A stretch of 64,000 nt of DNA from a bacterium HR28 (lineage in GTDB: Bacteria > Chloroflexota > Chloroflexia > Thermomicrobiales > Thermomicrobiaceae): positions 620,001-684,000 of the forward strand of contig BEIE01000002.1 in the NCBI GenBank assembly GCA_002898255.1, read 5' to 3'. The position numbers were made by a program, and so were the translations under genes. Numbering within the stretch: position 1 is the stretch's first letter; the number at the start of each line of letters is the position of its first letter. Below, piece by piece: positions 37,193 to 45,996 of the stretch. The notes under the pieces are model-generated. The model was not told the origin of the DNA. It searched no databases and saw only the letters and a program-made list of their open reading frames with translations.

Positions 37193-39172
37193 ATGAGCAT
37201 CACATTTGACGGCTTGGCCTCGGGCTTGAACACACAAGAAATTATCTCCAAGCTCCTGCAACTCGAGCAGCAACCGATCAATCGACTGAACCAGCGGAAA
37301 CAGCAGATTCAGAAGGAACGTGATGCGTGGAAGGACCTCGGCACGCGCCTGCAGAATCTGGCGAGCGCACTCAGCTCGCTGCTGCAACGCAGCACCGTTG
37401 TTGGCTTCACGGTGCGGCCGAGCGACAGCAACGCTCCCTTCACTGCCAGCGCGCGACCCGGAGCCGTTGCTGGCACCTACTCCATCCAGATCCAGCAGCT
37501 GGCGACGGCAACGACGCTACGCAGCACAGGGCCGATTGGTGCCGAAATCGACCCCAATGCGGTGCTGAACAACACAAACCTGCGCAGTAGCGTCACCGCT
37601 GGCTCGTTCACCATCAATGGTGTGGCGATTACCGTTGATCCGGCCGTCGACACGCTCAATGATGTGGTCAATCGGATTAACGCCAGCGGTGCCGGTGTCG
37701 TGGCCAGTCTCGTGACGGTCGATGGCCGGCTGCGGCTGAAGATTGAGGCGGCAACAGCCGGAGGGCCATTGCAGCTCGGTGCCCTCGGCGATACGTCAAA
37801 CTTCCTCTCAGTGACCTCGCTCCTTGGGGCACCGCGTACGGGCGATGCCATCGTCGGGACGCGGAGCTTGGCTGCGGTCAAGACGAGCGTGCCGTTGAAT
37901 CAGGCCATGCTCGCAACACCAGTGAGTGGAGCAGGGACGCTGACGATTAACGGTGTGGCGATCAACTACGATCCAGCAGTCGATTCGTTGAGCACCATCT
38001 TGAACCGGATCAACAGCTCCAATGCTGGTGTGACCGCCAGCTACGATGCCACAAGTGATCGGGTCGTTCTGACCGCGAAGACAACTGGGAGCCTCAGGAT
38101 CACGGTGAGCGACACTGGCAACCTGGCTGCTGCGCTGGGGCTCGATCCCAATCAGCAGCAGCTTGGCCAGAACGCTGTCTACAGCCTGGACGGTGGGGCA
38201 ACTTGGCAATATAGCACCAGCAACACCATCAGCGATGTGATCCCCGGGGTCACTCTGACGCTGACGCGCACGACGAGTTCCCCCTATAGCTTCACGGTTG
38301 AGCCTAATGCAGATGCTGCAGTGAGCGCGGTGAAGCGCTTCGTCGAGCAGTTCAACAGTGTCCTGAGCTTCATCGCTGAGAAGACAGCGTACGACGCGAC
38401 CACGAAGACGGCTGGCACGTTACTCGGCGACAGTGCGGTGCGCGCGGTCGAGTCGACACTCCGACGTCTGGTGACGAGCCCAGCGATCGGTGTCAGTGGG
38501 CGGTATCGCACGCTCGCTGACGTAGGGATCAGTTTTGGGGCGGTCGGGTCAGCGGTTGGGAGCACGGGACAACTCCAGCTCGATGAGAACAAGTTGCGCG
38601 CGGCACTACAAGAGAATCCGGATGCGGTGTTTGAGCTCTTTGGTGCGACCAGCAGAGCGACGCTGACCACGAGTGGCGACATCGTGCGGATTGCTGGGAC
38701 ACCGCGACCACCGGCAAGTGGCCGCTACGTGATTACGTCGGATGGCACAGGCAACCTCACAGCGCAGTTTTACGATCAGACGAACCAGCTCCTCTGGAGC
38801 GCGACAGGGACCATCACCGCTGGTGGGTCGAATACAACGTTGGTTCCTGGCCTGACCCTCAGCGCGGCGACGACGCTCACTGGTGCAACCAGTGAAATCA
38901 GTGTGACGCAGCAAGAAGGCGTGTTTACCCAACTCAGTCGGTACCTCAACGGCATCCTGGGGCGCGACGGACTTGTGCGAGCTCGTGGTGACGCCTTTGA
39001 ACAACAGCTGCGGACGCTTGATCAGCAGATCGATCGGTATCAGCAGCGGCTGGATGATCGGAAGGCGCAACTCGTGCGCCAGTTCGCAACGCTGGAGCGG
39101 ATGCTGGCCGAGATCCAGGCGCAGGGAACACAGCTGCAGGGACAGATCGTGAAGATGCTCAGCGCCTCGTGA
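37193..39172 (+). CDS. fliD: FliD flagellar filament cap protein
   Basis: A 659-residue capping protein that sits at the filament tip and places flagellin subunits. The N-terminal domain is MSITFDGLASGLNTQEIISK with its coiled coil, the middle contains repeated FLG-hook-like units (INGVAITVDPAVDTLNDVVN and INGVAINYDPAVDSLSTILN), and the C-terminal FliD domain begins near AVSAVKRFVEQFNSVLSF. The C-terminal helices (EQQLRTLDQQIDRYQQRLDD) end it normally. Two ATGs are adjacent; the second (37193) is six bases after AAGGGG and gives the usual MS start. It lies 49 bases after flaG. Confidence 0.95.
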   Translation: MSITFDGLASGLNTQEIISKLLQLEQQPINRLNQRKQQIQKERDAWKDLGTRLQNLASALSSLLQRSTVVGFTVRPSDSNAPFTASARPGAVAGTYSIQIQQLATATTLRSTGPIGAEIDPNAVLNNTNLRSSVTAGSFTINGVAITVDPAVDTLNDVVNRINASGAGVVASLVTVDGRLRLKIEAATAGGPLQLGALGDTSNFLSVTSLLGAPRTGDAIVGTRSLAAVKTSVPLNQAMLATPVSGAGTLTINGVAINYDPAVDSLSTILNRINSSNAGVTASYDATSDRVVLTAKTTGSLRITVSDTGNLAAALGLDPNQQQLGQNAVYSLDGGATWQYSTSNTISDVIPGVTLTLTRTTSSPYSFTVEPNADAAVSAVKRFVEQFNSVLSFIAEKTAYDATTKTAGTLLGDSAVRAVESTLRRLVTSPAIGVSGRYRTLADVGISFGAVGSAVGSTGQLQLDENKLRAALQENPDAVFELFGATSRATLTTSGDIVRIAGTPRPPASGRYVITSDGTGNLTAQFYDQTNQLLWSATGTITAGGSNTTLVPGLTLSAATTLTGATSEISVTQQEGVFTQLSRYLNGILGRDGLVRARGDAFEQQLRTLDQQIDRYQQRLDDRKAQLVRQFATLERMLAEIQAQGTQLQGQIVKMLSAS

Positions 39173-39194
39173 GCCAGGAAAGGACAGGTGGGCG

Positions 39195-39605
39195 ATGCTG
39201 GCGAACCCTTACCAGCGCTACCGGCAGGTCACTGTGGAGACGGCCTCTATTGCGGAACTCATCGTGCTCCTGTATCGGCGGGCGGTGCAGTTGCTCACTG
39301 AGGCCGAAGAGGCAATTGCGGCCGCCGACGTGCCCCGTGCCCATGGGTGTCTCGTGCGTGCGCAAGAAATTGTGTCGGAGCTCATGGCAAGCGTGAACCT
39401 GGACGCTGGGGAACTCGCTCAGCAGCTCTGGGCAATCTACGATTACCTGCAGCGCCGGCTGATCGAGGCGAATGTGCGGAAGGACGCAGCGATCGTCCGC
39501 GAAGTCCGGGAATTCCTGGCGACCTTGCTCGAGGCGTGGGAGCAGGTAGCGGCGCAGGAGTGTGCTGCGAGCGCTGCGGCAGTCCGCCTGGCTGCGACAG
39601 CGTAG
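39195..39605 (+). CDS. fliS: FliS flagellin chaperone
   Basis: A 136-residue four-helix protein. NPYQRYRQVTVETAS and ELIVLLYRRAVQLLTEAEEA are the family signature, and the third helix is SVNLDAGELAQQLWAIYDYL. FliS binds the disordered C-terminus of flagellin in the cytoplasm and prevents early polymerisation. It starts 22 bases after fliD with AGGACAGG upstream. The last 20 residues are Ala-rich and less conserved. Confidence 0.95.
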   Translation: MLANPYQRYRQVTVETASIAELIVLLYRRAVQLLTEAEEAIAAADVPRAHGCLVRAQEIVSELMASVNLDAGELAQQLWAIYDYLQRRLIEANVRKDAAIVREVREFLATLLEAWEQVAAQECAASAAAVRLAATA

Positions 39606-39615
39606 GAGGGATCCA

Positions 39616-39981
39616 GTGCAGGAAGCGGATGTGCTCGAGGTTGCGGTCCAGCTGCGGGATCTCACTCTGGCGCAGCTCGAGGCGGTGCGTGCTGGCCGAT
39701 GGGAAGAAGCGTCGGAGTATCTACAGCAGCGTGGAGTGCTGTTGGAGCGTTTGCAGGGAATTGATCCGCATCAGCTCAGCCCAGCAGCTCGCGATGCAAT
39801 CGCCGCATTACTCGACGAGGTACAGGAACTGGACCGCGAGCTCGTCACAGCCGTCGAGCAGGCATTGAAGCAAACACGAGTAGAGCAACGCACTCTGGAG
39901 CGAAACGATGCTGCGGCACGGAGCTACCGGCGAGCACTGGGGACGAGCGACGAAGCAGGACTGATCGACGAAGAGGCGTGA
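39616..39981 (+). CDS. FliT-like flagellar chaperone
   Basis: A 121-residue, mostly alpha-helical, acidic protein. GTG 39616 follows GGAGGG at five bases and lies ten bases after fliS. FliT proteins occupy this position in many genomes and bind FliD, but the sequence is poorly conserved, so the name rests largely on position, size and helicity (LRDLTLAQLEAVRAGRWEEA resembles the FliT start). The track ORF begins 18 codons earlier within fliS. Confidence 0.65.
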   Translation: MQEADVLEVAVQLRDLTLAQLEAVRAGRWEEASEYLQQRGVLLERLQGIDPHQLSPAARDAIAALLDEVQELDRELVTAVEQALKQTRVEQRTLERNDAAARSYRRALGTSDEAGLIDEEA

Positions 39982-39984
39982 GCG

Positions 39985-40656
39985 ATGGAACGGCGGGCAC
40001 GTGGGCCGGTACCGCTTTTGGTCGCGGCGTTGGCGTTGCTCGCCGTGGCCTGTGTGCGAGTCGAAATCCAGCGGACGACGGCCGAGCCAGAGCACACCGT
40101 ACCGACACCTGTACGGCGTGCGACGGTCTCGACGCCTCCGGCGGAACCAGTTGCACCACCACGACGCTCGGCCCCCGAGGCTGGAAGCGCAAGTCGCGCG
40201 CTCTTTCGCTTGCGTATGCCACCAGCTACTGCGATCGCGATCACCCGGTTGGGAATCGATGTGCCAGTGGTCGAAGTGGCCTCAGTAAAGGATGAACGCG
40301 GCTGGTACTGGCCGGTGCCACGCGAGGCTGCGGCGCACTTAGCCGGTACTGCGAACCCGGGCGAGCCTGGGAACATCGCGATCACTGGACATGTGGATAC
40401 GGAACAGGGGCCGGGTGTGTTCTGGCGCCTGCTTGAGGTGAAGCCGGGTGACGAGGTGACGGTCTGGAGCGCGGCCGGGACGTTTGTCTACCGCGTCACC
40501 GAAATCCAGGTGGTGCCAGAAAGCGACCGCTCGGTGTTGCGACAGACGGACTACGAGGTACTGACGTTGGTGACGTGCATTCCAGACGGACGGTACGACC
40601 GGCGGCTGGTGGTGCGAGCGGAGCCGGTGCGGCCGGCGGTAGCACAGCAGCACTGA
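39985..40656 (+). CDS. Sortase-family transpeptidase
   Basis: A 223-residue class D/E-like sortase. The N-terminus (RRARGPVPLLVAALALLAVA) is a signal or membrane anchor, followed by a Pro/Thr-rich linker. The catalytic His is in NIAITGHVDTEQG, the Cys in LTLVTCIPDG and the Arg in YDRRLVV. Sortases anchor secreted proteins to the envelope. The start is three bases after the fliT-like stop, so translation is coupled to the filament operon, which is unexpected. Substrates with a sorting signal were not found in the window. Confidence 0.88.
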   Translation: MERRARGPVPLLVAALALLAVACVRVEIQRTTAEPEHTVPTPVRRATVSTPPAEPVAPPRRSAPEAGSASRALFRLRMPPATAIAITRLGIDVPVVEVASVKDERGWYWPVPREAAAHLAGTANPGEPGNIAITGHVDTEQGPGVFWRLLEVKPGDEVTVWSAAGTFVYRVTEIQVVPESDRSVLRQTDYEVLTLVTCIPDGRYDRRLVVRAEPVRPAVAQQH

Positions 40657-40863
40657 CTGCCTTGGGGAAGCAGCAGGCGTCTCGGGTACCAGGTCAGATG
40701 AGGAGACGGTGACAAGCAGCTGTTCCACAGTGTCAGCACGGGATCAAGGAGTGCGCTTCGTCCGCGGATTGGGCGACTGTCACAGGCATGGCTGATAGAC
40801 GGGACCCGGCAGCGCTCTGACTATCTGTGATCAGCCTCGCCGAAGACGCTGGATTCTTTCGAT

Positions 40864-41739
40864 TCACTGATGGTCGAGGGTTAACAGGATACCGAACAAA
40901 CGTCGGACATCCGGGATCTGCTCATCGAAACCACTGCTCGCCCGAGCGACAATAACCCACGGTCGGCCTTGTTGGTCGCGATAGAGGAAAGCTTGAATTT
41001 CTCCCTGTTCCGACAGGACGTAGTGTTCTGCGCTGTACTGTCCACCGATTGTGAGGGGGTCCTTCAGCCGGACGGCGATCAGCTGGCCCTGTTCATCCAC
41101 GATCCACGTTGAGCCGGTAGATGGGTCGGTTGTGGATCGCCCGCTTGTCTCTGTGAAGGTCAACGCAGGTGCGTATTCGGAGTCGAGACGAAGAATCTCG
41201 AGGTAGACCGATTGCTCGGGCAAGTCTGCAAGGCTTCGCGAGTTGAAGAGACCTTGGACAGCGTCCGAGGTTGGCGGTGTCACGGAGATTCCAGGACTGG
41301 CGAGGATCCAGTAACAGTGACAGTTCGGTATACCGCGCTGTGGGTCCTCGACGGCTGTCACGAGGACCCAGTTCGGTGGGTACTGGAAGCGGATATAGCC
41401 TGGGTCGTGGTATTCGGGCCAATCAGGAATGACTGCTGGCCCTTGCGCTTCTACTGGTGTTGGTTGAGGGGTTGCGGTCGGTCGTGGTGTTGGTGTTGGT
41501 GTGGTTGGCCTGGCGGTCGGTGATGGGTTGACCCTGCCAGAGAGCTGAGCATTGGGCGTTGGTGTCTCCAGAGCCGTCGCAGTGAGCGTGGGTGCGATCT
41601 CGCGCCAGACTTGCCATGCGAGGTAGCCACTCCCTGCGCCAAATACCGCGGCACAGCTGAGGAGGACGATAGCCCCCACGCAGCCCAGAAGATAAAGGCC
41701 GGTCCGATTACGCTGCGACGCGGACTGCACGACGGTCAC
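40864..41739 (-). CDS. Membrane-anchored Pro/Thr-rich protein, paralogue 2
   Basis: A 291-residue protein of unknown function. One membrane segment (LYLLGCVGAIVLLSCAAVFG) near residue 16, a Pro/Thr linker (TPTPTPRPTATPQPTP) and a folded outer domain of about 185 residues beginning YHDPGYIRFQYPPNWVLVTA. The domain resembles PsbP/DUF1795-like folds and is related to that of the upstream gene. It overlaps the upstream stop by four bases (GTGA). GTG 41730 would give better spacing to GGAGG and is an alternative start. It is probably exposed outside the membrane. Confidence 0.75.
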   Translation of the reverse strand: MTVVQSASQRNRTGLYLLGCVGAIVLLSCAAVFGAGSGYLAWQVWREIAPTLTATALETPTPNAQLSGRVNPSPTARPTTPTPTPRPTATPQPTPVEAQGPAVIPDWPEYHDPGYIRFQYPPNWVLVTAVEDPQRGIPNCHCYWILASPGISVTPPTSDAVQGLFNSRSLADLPEQSVYLEILRLDSEYAPALTFTETSGRSTTDPSTGSTWIVDEQGQLIAVRLKDPLTIGGQYSAEHYVLSEQGEIQAFLYRDQQGRPWVIVARASSGFDEQIPDVRRLFGILLTLDHQ

Positions 41740-42524
41740 CCTCCGTGTTGGATACTGGCGATGATCGCGGTCACGGTCGCGAGGTCATCTGGAGCCTGAT
41801 CAAACGGAGTTCCGAAGTAGGCGATGAGGCACCACTCACGCCCTCGCTCGTCCCGATAGAGGTAGGTGATTGCCTGGTTCCGTGGCCACTGGATGAACGG
41901 GGCGCCATAGTAGAGTTCGGCGCGGTAGCGGCCACCGACGAGATCTTCGCCGTCAGGAGATCGACCGAAAGACGGCCGTCCCTCGGCGAAAGGTGGAGTC
42001 AGTCGGAAGAGATCGACCACGATCTCGCCGGGTGGGACCTCGTGCGGTCGGCCGGAGCCGGGAGGGACCCAGTCAATTCGACCGGATGGAAGCTCTCCGG
42101 GATCAAACGAGGTGAGCGTGACATTGCAGCAAGTTGCTTCTTCCCAGGCGTAATTCCAACCCTCTGGTACGGCCAGGCTCACCTGACCAGAGGGGTCATC
42201 GAACCACACCCAGTTGGCTGGGATTGCTGGACGTGCCGCAGGTGTTGCGGGACTGGGCTGTGGGGTGGCCTGACGGGCTGGTGTGGTCGCTGCACGCTCA
42301 GCCTGGAGTGGTGTTGGTGTTGCGGACCGGCTTTCCAGAAAGGCAAAGGTGCCAACGGCGGCGATCAGACAGACGCAGGTGAGGACCAGAGCGCCACCGC
42401 AGCCGAGGAGCACCCAGCGCCAAGCAGAGCCTTCACCGTTACGCGATCGTGTGTCGATTGCGGAAACGGGTGGTCGTTGCGCTTGCGGTGGCTGATCAGC
42501 TGTCGATGAAGGGAGCTCCTGCAT
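41736..42524 (-). CDS. Membrane-anchored Pro/Thr-rich protein, paralogue 1
   Basis: A 262-residue protein with a cytoplasmic tail of about 35 residues, one membrane segment (WVLLGCGGALVLTCVCLIAA), an Ala/Pro/Thr linker and an outer domain starting WVWFDDPSGQVSLAVPEGWN. Both paralogues end their domain with a YRDERGREW or YRDQQGRPW motif and a short helix, so they arose by duplication. ATG 42524 follows GAGG at eight bases; the track start is three codons upstream. The function is unknown. It is the first gene of a two-gene operon. Confidence 0.75.
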   Translation of the reverse strand: MQELPSSTADQPPQAQRPPVSAIDTRSRNGEGSAWRWVLLGCGGALVLTCVCLIAAVGTFAFLESRSATPTPLQAERAATTPARQATPQPSPATPAARPAIPANWVWFDDPSGQVSLAVPEGWNYAWEEATCCNVTLTSFDPGELPSGRIDWVPPGSGRPHEVPPGEIVVDLFRLTPPFAEGRPSFGRSPDGEDLVGGRYRAELYYGAPFIQWPRNQAITYLYRDERGREWCLIAYFGTPFDQAPDDLATVTAIIASIQHGG

Positions 42525-42631
42525 GGGTGCCACCTCTTCCGTGAGCAGGAAAGAATTTCACCACTAGATCATGCAATCGAAAGAGATCGGAGACCCTCCT
42601 GGTATGACTCTGCCAATCGATCGTCGTAATC

Positions 42632-42660
42632 ATTGTCAGGCGTTGCTGATCGGTTGTCAA
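42632..42660 (-). promoter_or_regulatory. Candidate sigma-70 promoter of the paralogue pair
   Basis: On the minus strand: TTGACA, 17 bases, GACAAT. It lies about 110 bases before the ATG at 42524. The rest of the 42525-43045 gap holds nothing else I recognise. Confidence 0.4.
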
Positions 42661-43045
42661 GACGAGAAGCAGAGAAGTTATCCGCATGAGCGCAACAGGG
42701 GATGCGGCGTGCAAGTCATCTGTGTGAGGGGGTGACGGAGAAGCCATAGGGGGATGGGGTCGCGGGAGGGGGCTCCATGACAATGGTGAGATTGGACGGG
42801 AGAGCTGGCTGGCCAATCGATGGGTTTTCTGACAGTAGGTCATCAGGGTGCGCTTTAGCTCCCACTGTGCGCGGTACCGTGGCCGAATAAGACGCATGTG
42901 TCCTGCGTGGAACCGATGACGAGACCAGAAAGGCTGGTGCTGTCAGGTATCGGACGCGCAGGAGGTGTGCCTCTTGGATGTCCTGGCGAGCAGCCAGGGA
43001 AGGGGCTCTTGGCTGGAGCCTCTAGAGTTGGGTTGTCACCGAATC

Positions 43046-43074
43046 TTGACACGATGTCATCGATCTATTACTAT
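43046..43074 (+). promoter_or_regulatory. Sigma-70 promoter of the molybdate operon
   Basis: TTGACA, 17 bases, TACTAT is close to consensus. Within the spacer CGATGTCATCG is an inverted repeat that overlaps the promoter and could be the operator for the HTH regulator it precedes. The regulator ATG is 25 bases downstream. Confidence 0.65.
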
Positions 43075-43098
43075 CCAGGAGAAAGTAAAGGGGTAGTG

Positions 43099-44217
43099 AT
43101 GGATCACGAACGACCAGAAGTCCTCGTCCGTGTGCGGGAGCGCCGCCGGGCGCTTGGGCTCACGCAGCAGCAGCTGGCGGAGCGGGCGGGAGTGAGCCGG
43201 CAAACGCTGGTTGCTATCGAGGCAGGCCGGCTGACGCCGAGTGTGGCGGTCGCGTTGCGGTTGGCACGAGCGCTTGACTGTGCTGTAGAGGAGCTGTTTG
43301 TCTTGCCCGCACAGCAACTCGTCGAGGCCCGGCTTGCTGACACGGCCGAGCCGATCCCGCCGCTACCGTTCCGAGTGCATCTGGTGCAAGTTGGTGCGGA
43401 GCTCGTTGCCTGGCCGCTTGCTGGAGAGGCGAGCGAGGCAGAAGGGGTCGCCCGGGAACGGTACGGTGGGCGGCTCGTGGTCGAGCCGCTCGTCGATCCA
43501 GCATCGCTGAGACGAGGGCTGGTGTTGGCCGGCTGTGACCCGGCACTGGGGCTCTTGGCCTCCCAGCTACGTCAGTGGCACCGTGAGCTGCGCGTGCTTT
43601 GGGTGCCGTTGGGGAGCCTGGCTGCACTGCGGGCGCTGGCACGGGGCCAGGTCCACATTGCGGGGACGCACCTTTGGGATCCTGAGAGTGGGGAATACAA
43701 CCTGCCGGCGATCCGGCGTGAGCTGGCAGGACGCTCAGTCGCGGTGGTCGCCCTCTCGAGGTGGGTAGAAGGGCTCGCCATGGCGCCAGGGAACCCGCAG
43801 GGGATCCGCGAGTTAGGAGATCTGGCGCGACCCGACCTGACAATCGTGAACCGCGAGCCGGGGGCGGGCAGTCGGTTCGTGCTCGATACGCTCCTCGCGC
43901 GGGCAGGAGTACCGCGTGAGGCGGTGCGCGGGTACGAGCGTGCGGTGCGGACGCATCGAGCAGTAGCAGAGGCGGTTAGCAGCGGCTTGGCTGATGCTGG
44001 CCCCCTTGTGTCTCCGGTAGCGCGTGCCTATGGACTTGACTTCTTACCACTGCTGGAGGAGCGGTATGACCTCGTGATTCCCACAGAACTCCTGGACGAG
44101 CCGCCAGTACGCGATCTCCTCGAGTTCGTGATGAGTGGAGCGTTCCGTCGGCAATTAGAGGCTGCCGGTTACGACGTCCGTGAGAGTGGCCGGCTCGTCG
44201 CGCGGTTGTCGGACTGA
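43099..44217 (+). CDS. HTH regulator with molybdate-binding-protein-like domain
   Basis: A 372-residue cytoplasmic regulator. Residues 8-60 are an XRE helix-turn-helix (LGLTQQQLAERAGVSRQTLV, then RLARALDCAVEELF). Residues 90-370 are a periplasmic-binding-protein-like domain of the COG1910 type (VHIAGTHLWDPESGEYN, LTIVNREPGAGSRFVLDTLL), which in relatives senses molybdate or tungstate. It leads modA, modB and yqeB and probably controls them and itself. ATG 43099 is five bases after AGGGG; the track ORF starts upstream without a ribosome binding site. Confidence 0.9.
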   Translation: MDHERPEVLVRVRERRRALGLTQQQLAERAGVSRQTLVAIEAGRLTPSVAVALRLARALDCAVEELFVLPAQQLVEARLADTAEPIPPLPFRVHLVQVGAELVAWPLAGEASEAEGVARERYGGRLVVEPLVDPASLRRGLVLAGCDPALGLLASQLRQWHRELRVLWVPLGSLAALRALARGQVHIAGTHLWDPESGEYNLPAIRRELAGRSVAVVALSRWVEGLAMAPGNPQGIRELGDLARPDLTIVNREPGAGSRFVLDTLLARAGVPREAVRGYERAVRTHRAVAEAVSSGLADAGPLVSPVARAYGLDFLPLLEERYDLVIPTELLDEPPVRDLLEFVMSGAFRRQLEAAGYDVRESGRLVARLSD

Positions 44218-44245
44218 GTCACTGCAGGGAGGGAAGGGATGACCG

Positions 44246-45142
44246 ATGGGGCGCTGGTCGTGGTGGCAACGGGCTGCGTGGGTACTCGCGGCGGCGCTCC
44301 TGGCAAGCACCATAGCGAGCTGCCGAGAATGGTCTGACACCCGAACTGGTCGAGGGAGCACGCCGAACAGCAGCCCCGCGACACCAGCGGAGCATGGTGG
44401 ACAACGCCTGGTCGTCTTTGCCGCCTCCTCGCTCTTCGAACCGTTCCAAGAACTGGGGAAGTCGTTTCAGTCTGCACATGGGGGGACAACGGTCGAGTTC
44501 AACTTTGCAGGATCGGCGCAGCTGGTGGCGCAACTCCAGCAGGGAGCATCAGCGGATGTCATCGCATTCGCTGATCTCCCCAACATGAAGAAGGCGCAGG
44601 ACGCGGGATTAGTGGCCGGTGAGCCAGTGATCTTTGCGAAGAATCGTCTGACGGTTGTTGTGCCGAGGCAAAACACGGCGCGGATTCAACATCTGGCCGA
44701 CTTAGCTCGGCCAGGTGTGAAGGTAGTGCTGGCCCACGAGAACGTCCCGGTCGGCAGGTACGCGCGTGAGATGCTGGAACGAGCGAGCCAACGACCAGGA
44801 TACGGCGCGGACTTTGCGCAGCGGGTACTTGCCAACGTGGTCTCGCAGGAAATCAACGTCAAGCAGGTGCTGGCGAAGGTGGCACTCGGCGAGGCCGATG
44901 CGGGAATTGTCTACGTCACAGACGTCAAGGCGGCCGGCGCAGACGTGCAAGAGATCGAGATTCCAGACGATGTCAATGTTGTCGCCTGTTATCCGATCGC
45001 GGTGACCAAGAGTTCACGGGTACCGGCTCTTGCGCAGGAGTTCGTCGCACTTGTGCAATCCGAGGAAGGCCAAGCCGTGCTGGAGCAGTATGGCTTCCAA
45101 ACAGTTCAGCCCGAGCAAGCGGGGATGGAGGATTGCTCATGA
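44246..45142 (+). CDS. modA: ModA molybdate-binding lipoprotein
   Basis: A 298-residue extracytoplasmic binding protein for molybdate or tungstate. A signal sequence ends in a probable lipobox (STIASC), a Ser/Thr/Pro linker follows, then the ModA fold: LVVFAASSLFEPFQELGKSF, FNFAGSAQLVAQLQQGA, ADVIAFAD and GIVYVTDVKAAG. The oxyanion-site serines (AASS and AGSA) are present. It starts 28 bases after the regulator, with AGGGAAGGG upstream, and overlaps modB by ATGA. Confidence 0.93.
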   Translation: MGRWSWWQRAAWVLAAALLASTIASCREWSDTRTGRGSTPNSSPATPAEHGGQRLVVFAASSLFEPFQELGKSFQSAHGGTTVEFNFAGSAQLVAQLQQGASADVIAFADLPNMKKAQDAGLVAGEPVIFAKNRLTVVVPRQNTARIQHLADLARPGVKVVLAHENVPVGRYAREMLERASQRPGYGADFAQRVLANVVSQEINVKQVLAKVALGEADAGIVYVTDVKAAGADVQEIEIPDDVNVVACYPIAVTKSSRVPALAQEFVALVQSEEGQAVLEQYGFQTVQPEQAGMEDCS

Positions 45143-45996
45143 CGCGCGCCGTGGAGCATCCGGCGCTTCGGGTGCACCGGCGTGGTACGCCGTTGCATTC
45201 TCGTCGTCGGCTTAGTCGGATGCTCCTTATCGTGCCCGTGGGAGTATCGCTGGCACTCTTGGTACTGCCCCTGGTGGCACTGCTGGCCCGTGCGGTTGGG
45301 ATCAGTCCGCAGACGTTCGCGCGGTACGCGCGCGATCCGTTTTTCCTGGATGCATTGCGACTGACGTTAGTCACGAGCCTGATTACAGTGGTACTGGCGG
45401 TCATCTTCGGGACGCCAGTAGCCTGGATCCTCGCACGCTGGAACTTCCCGGGTCGGCGGCTGGTGGAGCTCGCGGTAGGACTCCCGATCGTCCTGCCACC
45501 GATTGTCGCTGGTGTGGCGCTCTTGATGCTGTTCGGGCGAATGGGGCTGCTTGGGCGATATCTCGATGCGTTTGGAATTCAGATCCCGTTCACCACTGCG
45601 GCGGTCGTGTTGGCGCAGCTCTTCACCGCAACACCGTTCTACATCCGCACAGCGCTCGAGGGATTTGCTAGCGTTTCGCCGGCACTCGAGGAAGCAGCTC
45701 AGGTCGATGGGTGCAGTCCGCATCAGGCATTCCGCTTGGTCACGCTGCCGCTGGCCCTGCCTGCGCTGGTCAGTGGTCTGACGTTGTGTTGGGCGAAGGC
45801 GGTCTCTGAGTTCGGCGCGACGTTACTCTTTGCAGGGAACTTCCAAGGGCGGACACAGACAATGTCGCTGGCCATCTGGACCGCGATGGAGATCGACCTC
45901 TGGGAAGCGGTGGCGATGGCGGCGATGCTTTTTGTCGTGAGTCTGCTCATCTTCCTCATGGCGGAATGGCTACAAGGGACACGCGAGGCGCAATGA
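45139..45996 (+). CDS. modB: ModB molybdate ABC transporter permease
   Basis: A 285-residue membrane permease. Five or six membrane segments are visible; the coupling motif EEAAQVDGCSPHQAFRLVTLP matches the EAA loop that contacts the ATPase. Positions such as GLPIVLPPIVAGVALL are typical of ModB/CysT-type permeases. The start overlaps the modA stop (ATGA) and follows GGAGGA at six bases. The expected ATPase gene modC is not next to it. Confidence 0.93.
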   Translation: MTRAVEHPALRVHRRGTPLHSRRRLSRMLLIVPVGVSLALLVLPLVALLARAVGISPQTFARYARDPFFLDALRLTLVTSLITVVLAVIFGTPVAWILARWNFPGRRLVELAVGLPIVLPPIVAGVALLMLFGRMGLLGRYLDAFGIQIPFTTAAVVLAQLFTATPFYIRTALEGFASVSPALEEAAQVDGCSPHQAFRLVTLPLALPALVSGLTLCWAKAVSEFGATLLFAGNFQGRTQTMSLAIWTAMEIDLWEAVAMAAMLFVVSLLIFLMAEWLQGTREAQ

